Part shown: positions 9,782 through 20,965 of the stretch, piece by piece
How positions within the stretch are numbered: the first letter of the stretch is position 1
Layout: each line of letters starts with the position of its first letter
From: CAVURS01 sp963834425
Lineage (GTDB): Bacteria; Actinomycetota; Actinomycetes; Actinomycetales; CAVURS01
Reading direction: 5' to 3'
Assembly (NCBI GenBank): GCA_963834425.1
Contig: CAWIBR010000008.1
Coordinates: 479,431-543,430 of the forward strand
Length of the DNA: 64,000 nt
Made by a program: the position numbers and the translations under genes
Notes under the pieces: model-generated
Databases searched by the model: none
What the model saw: only the letters and a program-made list of their open reading frames with translations
Told to the model about the DNA's origin: nothing

Positions 9782-10552
9782 GTGAGCGAAGAGCTGCACG
9801 TGGACCTCAGGTCGGTCCCGGAGGACGAGCGGATCCCTCAGCGCCGCTACAACCGGGTCCTGCTCAAGCTCTCCGGTGAGGTGTTCGGTGGCGGCCGGAT
9901 CGGCCTGGACCCCGATGTCGTCCGCGACATCGCGGCCCAGATCGCGACGGCCGCCCACACCGGCGTCCAGATCTCGGTGGTCATCGGTGGTGGCAACTTC
10001 TTCCGCGGCGCCGAGCTGCAGAAGAAGGGGCTGGACCGGACCCGCGCCGACTACATGGGCATGCTCGGCATCGTGATGAACTGCCTGGCCCTGCAGGACT
10101 TCCTGGAGAAGGCCGGCCAGCCGACCCGGGTGCAGACGGCGATCACGATGGGCCAGATCGCCGAGCCCTACGTGCCGCTGCGCGCGATCCGGCACCTGGA
10201 GAAGGGCCGGGTGGTGATCTTCGGGGCCGGCTTCGGCGTGCCGTTCTTCTCGACCGACACGGTCGCGGCCCAGCGGGCTCTGGAGACGCACTCCGACGTC
10301 GTGCTGATCAGCAAGAACGGCGTCGACGGGGTCTACACGGCCGACCCGCGCAAGGACCCGTCGGCCCAGCTGCTCGAGCACGTGACCTACTCCAAGGCCT
10401 TGCGCCAGCGGCTCAAGGTGGTCGACGCGGCGGCCTTCGCCCTGGCCCAGGAGAACAAGCTGCCGATGGTCGTCTTCGGCATGGAGCGTGAGGGCAACAT
10501 CGTGCGGGCGGTCCGCGGTGAGAAGATCGGCACCCTGGTCGACGCCGGATGA
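9782..10552 (+). CDS. pyrH: UMP kinase
   Basis: PyrH phosphorylates UMP to UDP in pyrimidine synthesis. The 256-residue protein carries the amino-acid-kinase motifs LLKLSGEVFGG, SVVIGGGNFFRG, the UMP-site DYMGMLGIVMN, and GVDGVYTADPRKDPSA. I chose GTG 9782 because GAGGAGGT lies 6 bases upstream and the product begins VSEELHVDL. ATG 9764 is possible but its Shine-Dalgarno would be poor. The gene is intact and lies between tsf and frr, the standard order. Confidence 0.94.
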   Translation: MSEELHVDLRSVPEDERIPQRRYNRVLLKLSGEVFGGGRIGLDPDVVRDIAAQIATAAHTGVQISVVIGGGNFFRGAELQKKGLDRTRADYMGMLGIVMNCLALQDFLEKAGQPTRVQTAITMGQIAEPYVPLRAIRHLEKGRVVIFGAGFGVPFFSTDTVAAQRALETHSDVVLISKNGVDGVYTADPRKDPSAQLLEHVTYSKALRQRLKVVDAAAFALAQENKLPMVVFGMEREGNIVRAVRGEKIGTLVDAG

Positions 10553-10583
10553 CCCCTACCGTCACAGACATGAGGAGCCAACC

Positions 10584-11141
10584 TTGATCGACGACACCCT
10601 GCTCGAGGCCGACGACAAGATGGACAAGGCCCTCGAGGTCGCCAAGGAGGACTTCGCCACCATCCGCACCGGCCGAGCCAACCCGGGCATGTTCAGCCGG
10701 CTGACGGTGGACTACTACGGTTCGCCGACCCCGCTGCAGCAGCTCGCGTCGTTCCACACCCCCGAGGCGCGCACGATCCTGATCACGCCCTACGACAAGA
10801 GCGCCATGGCCGCGATCGAGAAGTCACTGCGCGACTCCGACCTGGGCGTCAACCCGACCAACGACGGCAACCTGATCCGGGTCTCGCTGCCCGAGCTGAC
10901 CGAGGAGCGGCGCCGCGAGTACATCAAGCTCGCCCGGCACAAGGGCGAGGACGCCCGGATCTCGATCCGCAACATCCGCCGCAAGGCCAAGGAGGAGCTG
11001 GACCGGATCTCCAAGGACGGCGAGGCCGGCGAGGACGAGGTCGCGCGGGCCGAGAAGGAGCTCGAGGCCATGACCAAGAAGCACGTCGACACCGTCGACG
11101 ACCTGCTCAAGCACAAGGAGTCCGAGCTGCTCGAGGTCTGA
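10584..11141 (+). CDS. frr: Ribosome recycling factor
   Basis: RRF splits the post-termination ribosome with EF-G. The 185-residue protein aligns end to end with the family: IRTGRANPGMF near residue 30, ILITPYDKSAMAAIEKSL, NDGNLIRVSLPELTEERR and the long C-terminal helix. The start is TTG 10584, 7 bases after GAGGAG, giving MIDDTLLEADDKMDKALEVA when the TTG is read as Met. No ATG or GTG in frame fits. It is intact and 31 bases downstream of pyrH. Confidence 0.94.
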   Translation: MIDDTLLEADDKMDKALEVAKEDFATIRTGRANPGMFSRLTVDYYGSPTPLQQLASFHTPEARTILITPYDKSAMAAIEKSLRDSDLGVNPTNDGNLIRVSLPELTEERRREYIKLARHKGEDARISIRNIRRKAKEELDRISKDGEAGEDEVARAEKELEAMTKKHVDTVDDLLKHKESELLEV

Positions 11142-11180
11142 CCTCGACCCGGACTCCAGAGCCTTCAGAGGTCACCTGCC

Positions 11181-12279
11181 GTGGACATCGTCCCCAAGCC
11201 GCGCCGCCGTTTCGGTCTTCCGACCGGCCGGGGCGGGCAGGCGACGACCGAGGAGCCGGACGTCGAGCTGGTGCCGGACCCGGCCGCTCCCGCCCTCGCG
11301 CAGTCCCCGGAGGAGCCAGAGGTCGAGCTGCTCGCCGATCCGGAGCCCGAGCCGGCGCCGCGACCGGAGCCGCAATCCGCCGCTGAACCGGAAGCTGAGA
11401 CCGACACCGGTACGGCGAGTGAGGGCGCGCCCTCCACCCGGGCCGCCGCCCGGGCCGCCCGCTCGCCGGGTCGGGCCGGCCGCAACCTGCACGGCTGCCG
11501 TGCTGGTCGGAGCTGTGCTCGGCGCCGTGGTGATCGCGTCGCTGTTCGTGCGCAAGGAAGCCTTCGTCGTCGTCGTCGTGCTGGCCATCGTCATCGCCGT
11601 CTGGGAGATGACCGAGGCGCTGGCTGTCCGGCAGATCGCGGTCCCGCTGGTGCCGGTCACGATCGGCGCCGCCGGCATGCTGGTCGCCGCCTACGCCGCG
11701 GGCGGGCAGGCCCTGGCCGTGTGCTTTGCCCTGACCAGCCTCGGCGTCGTCGTCTGGCGGGTGGCCGAGGGGGCCGAGGGGGCGGTCCGCGATGTCGCCG
11801 GCGGCCTGCTCGTCGCGGCGTACCCGGCACTGCTCGCCGGCTTCGCCCTGCTGCTGCTCTCGCCGAGCGACGGCTCGTGGCGGGTCCTGACCTTCGTCCT
11901 GGTCACCATCGGCAGCGACATCGGCGGCTACACGGCGGGCGTGCTGTTCGGCAAGCATCCGATGGCGCCGTCGGTCAGTCCCAAGAAGTCGTGGGAGGGC
12001 TTCGCCGGGTCGGTGCTGGCCTGCGTCCTGCTCGGCGTCGGGACGGTCACGATCCTGCTGCAGGGCAGCTGGTGGGCGGGCGCGCTGGTCGGCCTGGCGG
12101 CCGTGTGCGCGGCCACGATGGGCGACCTGGGCGAGTCGCTGATCAAGCGCGACCTCGGGATCAAGGACATGGGCTCGCTGCTGCCGGGCCACGGCGGCCT
12201 GCTGGACCGGATCGACTCGCTGCTCTTCGCGGCGCCGGTGATCTGGCTGCTGCTGCACGCACTGGTCCCGGTGCACTGA
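11181..12279 (+). CDS. cdsA: Phosphatidate cytidylyltransferase (one frameshift)
   Basis: CdsA makes CDP-diacylglycerol, the precursor of all phospholipids. The membrane domain has about eight hydrophobic helices and ends with the signature SLIKRDLGIKDMGSLLPGHG followed by GLLDRIDSLL. The N-terminal 100 or so residues, from GTG 11181, are a cytoplasmic extension rich in Pro, Glu and Ala, common in actinobacteria. One extra base near 11491-11495 (AACCTGCACGGCT) separates the extension from the membrane domain; corrected length is about 365 residues. The gene is 39 bases after frr and 2 bases before rlmN. Confidence 0.9.
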
Positions 12280-12281
12280 CG

Positions 12282-13434
12282 GTGGCCGCCACCGACCTGC
12301 CGACTCCCGCACCCCGCCCCGGCGAGCTCACCTTCACGGCTCCGCGTCGGGGCAAGCCTCCGCGCCACCTCGCGGACCTGACGCTGGCCGAGCGGCGTAC
12401 GGCGGTGGAGGCGTTGGGGCACAAGGCCTTCCGGGCCGGGCAGCTGAGCCAGCACTACTTCGCCCATCACACGGTGGACCCCGAACAGATGACCGACCTG
12501 CCGGCCGAAGGGCGGGCCGAGCTGGTCGCGGCGATGCTGCCCGAGCTGCTCACGCCGCTGCAGCGTCCGCGAGGGCGATCACGGTGCGACGGTCAAGACG
12601 CTCTGGCGGCTGTTCGACGGCGCGCTCGTCGAGAGCGTCCTGATGCGCTATCCCGGCCGGGTCACCATGTGCGTGTCCAGCCAGGCCGGTTGTGGGATGA
12701 ACTGCCCGTTCTGTGCCACCGGCCAGGCCGGCCTGACCCGCAACATGTCGGCGGCCGAGATCGTCGAGCAGGTGGTCGCGGGCGCCCGGGCGCTCGCTGC
12801 CGGCGAGGTCGCCGGCGGTCGCGAGAGCGAGCCGCTGCGGGTCAGCAACGTCGTCTTCATGGGCATGGGGGAGGCGCTGGCCAACTACAAGGCGGCGATC
12901 GGCGCGATCCGGACCCTCGTCGCCGACCCGCCCGAGGGCCTGGGCCTGTCCGCGCGGGGGATCACGATGTCCACCGTCGGCCTGGTGCCAGCCATCGATC
13001 GCCTTGCGGCTGAAGGGATTCCGGTCACGCTCGCGCTGTCGCTGCACGCCCCGGACGATGAGCTGCGTGACGAGCTGGTGCCCATCAACACCCGGTGGAA
13101 GGTCGGCGAGGCCCTCGACGCGGCCTACCGCTATTTCGAGGCGACCGGCCGTCGGGTCTCGATCGAGTACGCCCTCATCCGGGACATCAACGACCAGGCC
13201 TGGCGGGCCGACCGGCTGGGCACCGAGCTGAACCGCCGGGGCCGGGGCTGGGTGCACGTCAACCCGATCCCGCTCAACCCGACGCCGGGCTCGAAGTGGA
13301 CCGCCAGCGACCCTCGGGTCGAGCACGAGTTCGTCCGCCGGCTTCGCGCCCACGGCGTGCCGACGACCGTCCGCGACACGCGCGGGCGGGAGATCGACGG
13401 CGCTTGTGGGCAGCTCGCAGCTGCCTCGGTGTAG
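12282..13434 (+). CDS. rlmN: 23S rRNA (adenine-2503-C2)-methyltransferase RlmN, radical SAM (one frameshift)
   Basis: RlmN methylates C2 of A2503 in 23S rRNA and A37 in some tRNAs. The radical-SAM cluster motif CGMNCPFCATGQAG is present, as are the conserved GMGEAL and LALSLHAPDDELR. The reactive C-terminal Cys lies in REIDGACGQL. The frame starts at GTG 12282 and breaks at one extra base near 12567 (CAGCGTCCGCGAG should be CAGCGTCGCGAG). Corrected length is about 383 residues, normal for actinobacteria. It is likely co-transcribed with cdsA. Confidence 0.92.
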
Positions 13435-13437
13435 AAA
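13432..13437 (+). promoter_or_regulatory. Putative -10 box (TAGAAA) overlapping the rlmN stop
   Basis: TAGAAA includes the rlmN stop codon and ends 6 bases before GTG 13444. It matches the leaderless spacing seen elsewhere in the window but lacks the final T of TANNNT. The next gene has no Shine-Dalgarno sequence. Confidence 0.3.
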
Positions 13438-13443
13438 ACAGAC

Positions 13444-13983
13444 GTGTCCGTCCCGTCGGAGAGCTACACCCGGGTCACCGGCCTGGCCAAGGGCTATCGC
13501 GTTGAGCAGGTCGACGACTTCTTCATGCGCGCGCTCAGCGGCCAGGTGACCTCGGCCGAGGTGCGCGCGGTCGGCTTCGACCTGGTCCGTCGGGGCTACG
13601 AGGTGCGCGAGGTCGACGACGCCCTGGACCGGCTCGAGGACGAGACCGGTCGGCGCGAGCGTGACTCGGACCAGACCCGGCTCGGCTCGCGCGGCTTCTA
13701 TGACCTCGTGACCAGCCACGCCCGGGTCCTGCGGGCCCGGCTGGACCGCCCGCACGGCGACCGGTTCCCTCGCGCGGCCGCCCTGACCGCGGCGTACGAC
13801 GTGCAGGCGGTCGACGAGCTCTGCGACCAGCTCGCGGAGTACTTCGACGGGCAGCTGGCCATGGCGCCGGACCAGGTGCGGACGATCTCCTTCCGCGGCC
13901 GGCGAGGTTCGCGCGGGTACGCCGAGGCGAGCGTCGACCGCTTCCTGGACCAGGTCGTCGAGATCATGACCCAGGTGAGTTGA
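13444..13983 (+). CDS. DivIVA-related protein made of four DivI1A repeats
   Basis: This 179-residue protein is not a full DivIVA but a chain of the short DivI1A motif (G-Y-x-x-x-x-V-D-x-F/L). The four copies are GYRVEQVDDFFMRAL near residue 18, GYEVREVDDALDRL near 56, AYDVQAVDELCDQL near 117 and GYAEASVDRFLDQV near 159. Proteins of this type are found only in actinobacteria and are of unknown function; DivIVA/Wag31 itself marks curved membrane at poles and septa. The start GTG 13444 follows rlmN by 9 bases and has no Shine-Dalgarno sequence. The gene is intact. Confidence 0.75.
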   Translation: MSVPSESYTRVTGLAKGYRVEQVDDFFMRALSGQVTSAEVRAVGFDLVRRGYEVREVDDALDRLEDETGRRERDSDQTRLGSRGFYDLVTSHARVLRARLDRPHGDRFPRAAALTAAYDVQAVDELCDQLAEYFDGQLAMAPDQVRTISFRGRRGSRGYAEASVDRFLDQVVEIMTQVS

Positions 13984-14016
13984 GCTCGAACTGCATCGCC
14001 AACTGGGCGGGCCGAT

Positions 14017-14530
14017 TCAGCCAGCGGCGAGGTGCTTCTCCAGCAGGGTGACCGGATCCCACCCGGGGTGGTCCGGGAAGGCCCGGGAGCCGACCTCGAC
14101 GTAGCCGGCGCTGACGTAGAACGCCTCCAGGCCGGTGTTGCCGCGCAGGCAGGACAGCCGGGCGAGCGGCCGCCCACTGCGGGCGATCACGGCCTCGACG
14201 TGGGCGAGCAGCTGGCGTCCCAGCCCGTGGCCAGCCGCGTCGCGCGCGGTCACCAGGGCCTGCACGTAGCCCGCCTCCGGTGCCTGCCGACCCCAGACCG
14301 CTGGGTCGGTCCAGGCCAGCCGGACCGAGCCGGCCAGCCGACCATCCACCTCGGCGACATAGACCCGCCCGGTGGTGATCCAGTCCAGGACGTCGTGCCG
14401 TGAGACCTCGCCCGGGCGCCATTGCCGGATGCCGCGGGCCAGCAGCCACGCAGCCGCCTCGTCGCGAATCGCCACGATGGCCGCCGCGTCGTCCGCCTGC
14501 GCCCGCCGGATCGGCCGCGTCGCTCAGCAC
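14017..14530 (-). CDS. GNAT-family N-acetyltransferase (probable frameshift at the N-terminus)
   Basis: Residues from IRDEAAAWLLARGIRQW onward form a standard GNAT fold. The acetyl-CoA loop is ARDAAGHGLGRQLLAHVE (the Q/RxxGxG/A pattern) and the protein ends with FYVSAGYVEVG. The frame of the core has no good start after the upstream stop. GTG 14530 overlaps the TGA of the LOG-family gene and encodes VLSDAA. Removing one extra G near 14509 (GCGGCCGATCCGG) joins it to the core, giving about 170 residues. GTG 14475 is the fallback start. The substrate is unknown. Confidence 0.7.
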
Positions 14531-15607
14531 AGGAGGGTGGCCGCCTCGTCGATGGTGTCGACCAGATGCACGGTCGCCGCCATCGGCCGACCGGCGGCGA
14601 GCGACTCCAGGAGCGGCCAGACCGGAAGGTCCACGGACCAGGCGGCCCGTCCGACCAGGACGAGGGGGGCGGTCGGCCCGAGCGCGTAGTAGTGGCCGGT
14701 GACGGCCTGGAAGACCTCCTGCACCGTGCCGGCCGCACCCGGCAGATAGACGACGCCGTCGGTGCAGCGCGCCAACAGCCCGTCCTCGCGCAGGGCGTTG
14801 GAGAAGAACTTGGCGATCGCCCCGGCGAAGACGTTGGGCGGCTCGTGGCCGTAGAACCAGGTCGGCACGCCGACGCTGGTCACCTCGAGCGACCCGCCGA
14901 CCTCCTCGCGCACCGCCAGGGCGAGGGCGGCCCAGGCTGTGACGTCGGGCCGGTACGACGGCACCGCGGCGAGCCGCGACAGGGCGCGCTCGAGGTGGTC
15001 GTGACCCCGATGCGCGCAGCGTGCGCCCAGGTTGGCCGCCTCCATCGCCCCCGGCCCACCGCCGGTCGCGACCAGGATCCCGGCGCGGGCCAGGCTGCGC
15101 CCGAGCCGAGCCGCATCGGCGTACGCCGGGTCACCGCGTTGCACCTCGTGGCCGCCCATCACCCCGACCACCCGTCGGCCAGCGCACAGGTCGTCCAGGG
15201 CGTCGCCGATGCTGTCGTCGTGGATCGCCCGGAGCATCGTGGTGTAGACGTCGCGCAGCACCGACTCGTCGGTGTACCAGGCGAAGGCGCGGGCGTCCGG
15301 TGTCGCGGCGTACCCCTCGTCGGCCAGCCCGGCGTAGAGCTCCTTGGCGTCGTAGAGGCGTGAGCGGTACGGGTCGATGGGCGCGCCGGTCACGGCCGGG
15401 AAGACGATCGCACCGCCGTGGCGCAGATGCTGCTCGAGGCGGTCGGAGACCTGGCCGCCCAGCACGACGGCGCCGGCCGGGTCGCAGGTGAGCAACAGCT
15501 CCTCCCGGGCGCTCAGGTCGACGCCCTGGATGCGCAGCCCGGCCAGTGACCGAGCTGCCGTCGAGCGCATCGTCCAGCGCGGCGAGGGAGTCGATCTCGC
15601 GCGTCGT
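14524..15607 (-). CDS. LOG-family (lysine decarboxylase-like) Rossmann protein (one frameshift)
   Basis: The core has the LOG nucleotide-monophosphate-binding motifs: GILVATGGGPGAMEAANLGA and, later, VVYLPGAAGTVQEVFQAVTGH, the usual PGGxGTxxE box with Ala in the third position. LOG proteins release cytokinin-type bases from nucleotides; long actinobacterial versions like this one (about 360 residues) have no known substrate. The N-terminus MTTREIDSLAALDDALD is in another frame, joined by removing one extra base near 15545-15552. The stop overlaps the start of the GNAT gene (GTGCTGA), so the two form an operon. Confidence 0.8.
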
Positions 15608-15666
15608 CATACGGCGCATCATGGCAAGGGGTGCCCCGCGGCCGTTTGGTCGGCCAGGATTGCGGC

Positions 15667-17568
<1,902 letters not shown>

Positions 17569-17685
17569 CCACCTGCGTCAACGCACTGCAACCGTTGTTA
17601 GGCGGAAAGTGACGGCGGTCGACGCGCAAGCGGGAGCCGGGGTGAGAGATCCGCGCGCCTCGCTGTCCGGGTCCAGCGCCGCAGG

Positions 17686-17691
17686 TACTCT
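17686..17691 (+). promoter_or_regulatory. Putative -10 box (TACTCT) of the marR-type gene
   Basis: TACTCT ends 6 bases before GTG 17698 and no Shine-Dalgarno sequence is present, consistent with a leaderless transcript starting on the GTG. No -35 consensus is visible. Confidence 0.4.
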
Positions 17692-17697
17692 CCGTGC

Positions 17698-18156
17698 GTG
17701 GCCAAAGCGACTACCAGCACCCGTAGTGGAGCCCCAGCGAACCTGGCGCGGGCGGTCGAGGAGTCCTCGCTCGCCTTCGTGGACCTGACGGTCGCGGCCG
17801 TCGCCGCCGAAGGTGGGGTGTCCCTGCCCCAGCTGCGCGCGTTGCTGGCCATCGAGCGGTCAGGGCCGGTCAACCTCAGCGCGTTCGCCGCAAGCATCGA
17901 CTCCTCCCTGCCCTCCGCCAGCCGCCTGGTCGGGCGGCTCGAGGAGGCCGGGCTGCTCCAGCGCGGGGTCAGCTCCCGCAGCCGCCGAGAGGTCGAGCTG
18001 CGGATGACCGCGTCCGGCCGCAGCGCGCTCACGGCATTGCGGGCGGCTCGTCGCAAGGAGATCGCCAAGGTGCTGCGCCGGCTCGACGCCGACAGCGCCG
18101 ACCGGCTGGCCGCCGCGTTGGAGAGCTTCGCTTCGGCCTACGCCGCCTCTGTCTGA
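17698..18156 (+). CDS. MarR-family transcriptional regulator
   Basis: The 152-residue protein fits the MarR winged-helix fold: helices around VSLPQLRALLAIE, the recognition region IDSSLPSASRLVGRLEEAGLL, and a wing with a charged stretch (SSRSRREVELRMTASGR) followed by the dimerisation helix. MarR proteins are usually repressors relieved by a small ligand. It follows the CoA synthetase gene by 129 bases with its own putative promoter. It is convergent with the flavin-binding protein gene, so its target is not obvious from context. It is intact. Confidence 0.85.
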   Translation: MAKATTSTRSGAPANLARAVEESSLAFVDLTVAAVAAEGGVSLPQLRALLAIERSGPVNLSAFAASIDSSLPSASRLVGRLEEAGLLQRGVSSRSRREVELRMTASGRSALTALRAARRKEIAKVLRRLDADSADRLAAALESFASAYAASV

Positions 18157-18187
18157 GCCCTCGTCCGAAGGCTAGGTGAGGTCCGGG

Positions 18188-18844
18188 TCAGGTCCGACCG
18201 GTCGGCCAGGTCGCGACGTACGCCGGCACCGGCGGGGCACCGCGCAGGTCGGAGGAGGCCCGCGGCTCGCCCCAGACGTGGTGCAGCGGAAGGACGCCGG
18301 CCCAATAGGGCAGATCCAGGTCTTCTTCGGCGTCGTCCGGGTCGATGTGGTTGCTGACCTTCAGCGACCACTCCTCGATCGGCAGGGCGAGGACCGAGGT
18401 CTGGGCCAGCTCCTTCTTCGACGGACCGCGGGAGTCGCTGCCGCGCCCCGGCATCAGGTGTTCGGTGATGATGCCGAGGGCGTCGAAGCGGGCCGGTCCC
18501 TTGAGCTCCTCACAGCGGCCGAGAATCATGGCGCTGCGGTAGTTCATCGAGGACTCGAACTGGCTGCGGGCCAGCACCAGGCCATCGACGATCGTCACGG
18601 TCAGGCAGGTGGGCTCGCCCTCGGCCAGGCCCCGGAACAGCCGGGCCCCGGTCGAGCCGTGGCAGAGCACCCGGTCGCCGTCGCGGGCGATCCCGACCGG
18701 TACGACGAACGGCCAGCCGTCGGTCACGACGGCGAGGTGCCCGATCAAGGCGGCGTCGAGCAGCCCATCGAGGGCGGACCGGTCGTCGACCTGCTTCTCG
18801 GGGATCCTCCGGACCCGAGTGCGCGGAATGTCAGCCCGGGGCAT
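18188..18844 (-). CDS. Pyridoxamine-5'-phosphate-oxidase-fold (FMN-binding) protein
   Basis: This protein of about 218 residues has the split-barrel FMN-binding fold of the PNPOx-like family: LIGHLAVVTDGWPFVVPVG, then LCHGSTGARLFRGLAEG and VLARSQFESSMNYRSAMILG. Members reduce or sequester flavin-dependent substrates and most are uncharacterised. ATG 18844 is preferred; one codon upstream is TTG. It lies 13 bases after the class III aminotransferase on the same strand and may be the last gene of the lrp-aminotransferase operon. That suggests, without proving, a role linked to amine metabolism. Confidence 0.75.
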   Translation of the reverse strand: MPRADIPRTRVRRIPEKQVDDRSALDGLLDAALIGHLAVVTDGWPFVVPVGIARDGDRVLCHGSTGARLFRGLAEGEPTCLTVTIVDGLVLARSQFESSMNYRSAMILGRCEELKGPARFDALGIITEHLMPGRGSDSRGPSKKELAQTSVLALPIEEWSLKVSNHIDPDDAEEDLDLPYWAGVLPLHHVWGEPRASSDLRGAPPVPAYVATWPTGRT

Positions 18845-18857
18845 CAAATAGCCTGTC

Positions 18858-20279
18858 TCACAACAGGTTTGACGCTTCGGTCAACACGCCGCGCAGCATC
18901 TGCTCGATGTCGTCGAACTCGGGCTGACCGATGATCAGCGGCGGTGCGAGCTGCACCACCGGGTCGCCGCGGTCGTCGGCCCGGCAGTAGATGCCGGCCT
19001 CGAAGAGCGCCTTCGAGAGGTAGCCGCGCAACAGGCGCTCGGCCTCGTCGTCGTCGAAGGTCTCGCGGGTCGCCTTGTCCTTGACCAGCTCGATCCCGTA
19101 GAAGTAGCCCTCGCCGCGCACGTCGCCGACGATCGGGATGTCGAGCAGCTTCTCCAGCGAGGCCCGGAACTTCGGCGCGTTCTGGTGCACGTGGTCGACC
19201 AGGCCCTCGCGCTCGAAGATGTCGAGGTTGGCCAAGGCCACGGCCGCCGAGACCGGGTGTCCGCCGAAGGTGTAGCCGTGCGGGAAGTAGTTGTGCCCCG
19301 TCTTGAACGGCTCGAACAGCCGGTCGGACGCGATCATCGCGCCGATGGGGGAGTAGCCCGAGGTCATCCCCTTGGCGCAGGTGATGATGTCCGGCGTGTA
19401 GCCGAAGTCGTTGCAGGCGAAGAGCTCGCCGATCCGGCCGAAGGCGCAGATGACCTCGTCGGACACCAGCAGCACGTCGTACTCGTCGCAGATCTCACGG
19501 ACGCGCTCGAAGTATCCGGGCGGCGGCGGGAAGCAGCCGCCGGAGTTCTGCACCGGCTCCAGGAACACGGCGGCGACCGAGTCGGCCCCTTCGAACTCGA
19601 TGGCCTCGCCGATCCGGTCCGCGGCCCAGCGCCCGAACGCCTTGGCGTCGTCCCGCAGGTACTCCGGGGCGCGGTAAAGGTTGGTGTTGGGCACCTTGTG
19701 GGCGCCCGGCACCAACGGCTCGAACGGCATCCGAGCCTCGGGGATGCTGGTGATCGACAGCGCGCCCTGTGGGGTGCCGTGATAGGCGATGGCCCGGCTG
19801 ATCACCTTGTGCTTGCCCGGCTTGCCGACGAGCTTCCAGTACTGCTTGGCCAGCTTCCACGCGGTCTCCACGGCCTCCCCTCCACCCGTCGTGAAGAACA
19901 CCCGGTTCAGGTCACCCGGCGTCGACTGGACCAGCCGCTCGGCCAGCTCGATCGCCTTGGGGTGCGCATAGGACCAGAGCGGGAAGAACCCCAGGTCCTT
20001 GGCCTGGCGCGCGGCCGCCTCGGCCAGCTCGACCCGCCCGTGCCCGACCTGGACCACGAACAGCCCGGCCAGGCCGTCGAGATAACGGCGGCCGCGGTCG
20101 TCGTAGATGTAGGCGCCCTCGCCTCGGACGATCACGGGCACCTGCCCGCCGTTCTCGTACGTCGAGTGCCGGGTGAAGTGCATCCAGAGGTGATCGCGGG
20201 CGGCGTCGGAGTAGCTCGTCCCGAGCGGGGTGTGCCCCCCGGTTGCGCTGCTGGCCGACATGTCCTGCGAAGTGGTCAT
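18858..20279 (-). CDS. Class III PLP aminotransferase, probably putrescine/omega-amino acid:pyruvate type
   Basis: This 473-residue protein is a class III (omega) aminotransferase. It has FTTGGGEAVETAWKLAKQYW (cofactor phosphate site), AIAYHGTPQGALS, FLEPVQNSGGCFPPP, the Asp motif LLVSDEVICAFGR, and PLP lysine in TCAKGMTSGYSPIG. These motifs fit the group that transfers amino groups from putrescine, beta-alanine or similar amines to pyruvate. ATG 20279 is set by an ATGA overlap with the upstream Lrp gene. Next to an Lrp regulator and divergent from two aldehyde dehydrogenases, it probably supplies 4-aminobutanal from putrescine; this is inference. It is intact. Confidence 0.85.
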   Translation of the reverse strand: MTTSQDMSASSATGGHTPLGTSYSDAARDHLWMHFTRHSTYENGGQVPVIVRGEGAYIYDDRGRRYLDGLAGLFVVQVGHGRVELAEAAARQAKDLGFFPLWSYAHPKAIELAERLVQSTPGDLNRVFFTTGGGEAVETAWKLAKQYWKLVGKPGKHKVISRAIAYHGTPQGALSITSIPEARMPFEPLVPGAHKVPNTNLYRAPEYLRDDAKAFGRWAADRIGEAIEFEGADSVAAVFLEPVQNSGGCFPPPPGYFERVREICDEYDVLLVSDEVICAFGRIGELFACNDFGYTPDIITCAKGMTSGYSPIGAMIASDRLFEPFKTGHNYFPHGYTFGGHPVSAAVALANLDIFEREGLVDHVHQNAPKFRASLEKLLDIPIVGDVRGEGYFYGIELVKDKATRETFDDDEAERLLRGYLSKALFEAGIYCRADDRGDPVVQLAPPLIIGQPEFDDIEQMLRGVLTEASNLL

Positions 20280-20749
20280 CGTGTTCCCCAGTTGTAGAGC
20301 TGCTTGCGGAGCTTGAGATAGACGAAGGTCTCGGTGCTGACGACCCCCGGGATGGTGCGGATGCGCGTGCTGACCAGGTTGAGCAGGTCGTCGTCGTCCT
20401 CGCAGACGACCTCGCACAAGATGTCGAAGCTGCCGGCGGTGACCACGACGTAGTCGACCTCCGACATCGCCGCCAGCTTGTCAGCGACCTGGGTCAGCTC
20501 ACCGGACGTGCGCACCCCGATCATGGCCTGCCGGCTGAACCCCACCTGCAGCGGATCGGTGACCGCGACGATCTGCATGACCCCGGACTCCAGGAGGCGC
20601 TGGACCCGCTGACGGACCGCGGCCTCGGACAGCCCCACCGCCTTGCCGATCGCGGCGTACGGCCGGCGACCGTCCTCCTGCAGCTGGTCGATGATCCGCT
20701 TGGAGACCTCGTCGAGGATCGGCGCGGGGCCGTGGTCGCGGGGGCTCAC
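20276..20749 (-). CDS. Lrp/AsnC-family transcriptional regulator
   Basis: This 157-residue regulator has an N-terminal helix-turn-helix (PYAAIGKAVGLSEAAVRQRVQ) and a C-terminal RAM ligand domain (GSFDILCEVVCEDDDDLLNL through TETFVYLKLRKQ). The start GTG 20749 gives VSPRDHGPAPILDEVSK; longer readings run into noncoding sequence. It is the first gene of a minus-strand operon with the aminotransferase (ATGA overlap) and faces the aldehyde dehydrogenase genes across 216 bases. It is the obvious candidate regulator for the amine cluster, probably responding to an amino acid or amine. Confidence 0.9.
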   Translation of the reverse strand: MSPRDHGPAPILDEVSKRIIDQLQEDGRRPYAAIGKAVGLSEAAVRQRVQRLLESGVMQIVAVTDPLQVGFSRQAMIGVRTSGELTQVADKLAAMSEVDYVVVTAGSFDILCEVVCEDDDDLLNLVSTRIRTIPGVVSTETFVYLKLRKQLYNWGTR

Positions 20750-20912
20750 ACGCTGGATACTTCCCTCACAAAGGGGCGGGGCGCAAGTGAATCCGTTGTT
20801 TGGACCCGGGTTGACGCACCGAATCCACAGTTTCGTTGGCCTGGGACTATCGATCCCGGCCGGATCTGCGGCTAGAGTCGGAAGCCGAAACCCGGGGCTG
20901 CTCTGGACCACT

Positions 20913-20953
20913 ATCTCGACCACATCTCGATCGCCATCTCGAAGCCATCTCGA
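20913..20953 (+). repeat. Four ATCTCGA repeats phased at one helical turn before the aldehyde dehydrogenase
   Basis: ATCTCGA occurs at 20913-20919, 20924-20930, 20936-20942 and 20947-20953, with start-to-start spacings of 11, 12 and 11 bases. The last copy runs into AAGGAG, the Shine-Dalgarno of the gene starting at 20966. Phasing at the DNA helical repeat suggests cooperative binding of a regulator on one face of the helix, and the divergent Lrp protein is the nearest candidate. The copies lie downstream of any usual -10 position, so they would act as a roadblock or in the mRNA. Confidence 0.65.
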
Positions 20954-20965
20954 AGGAGCCATATC

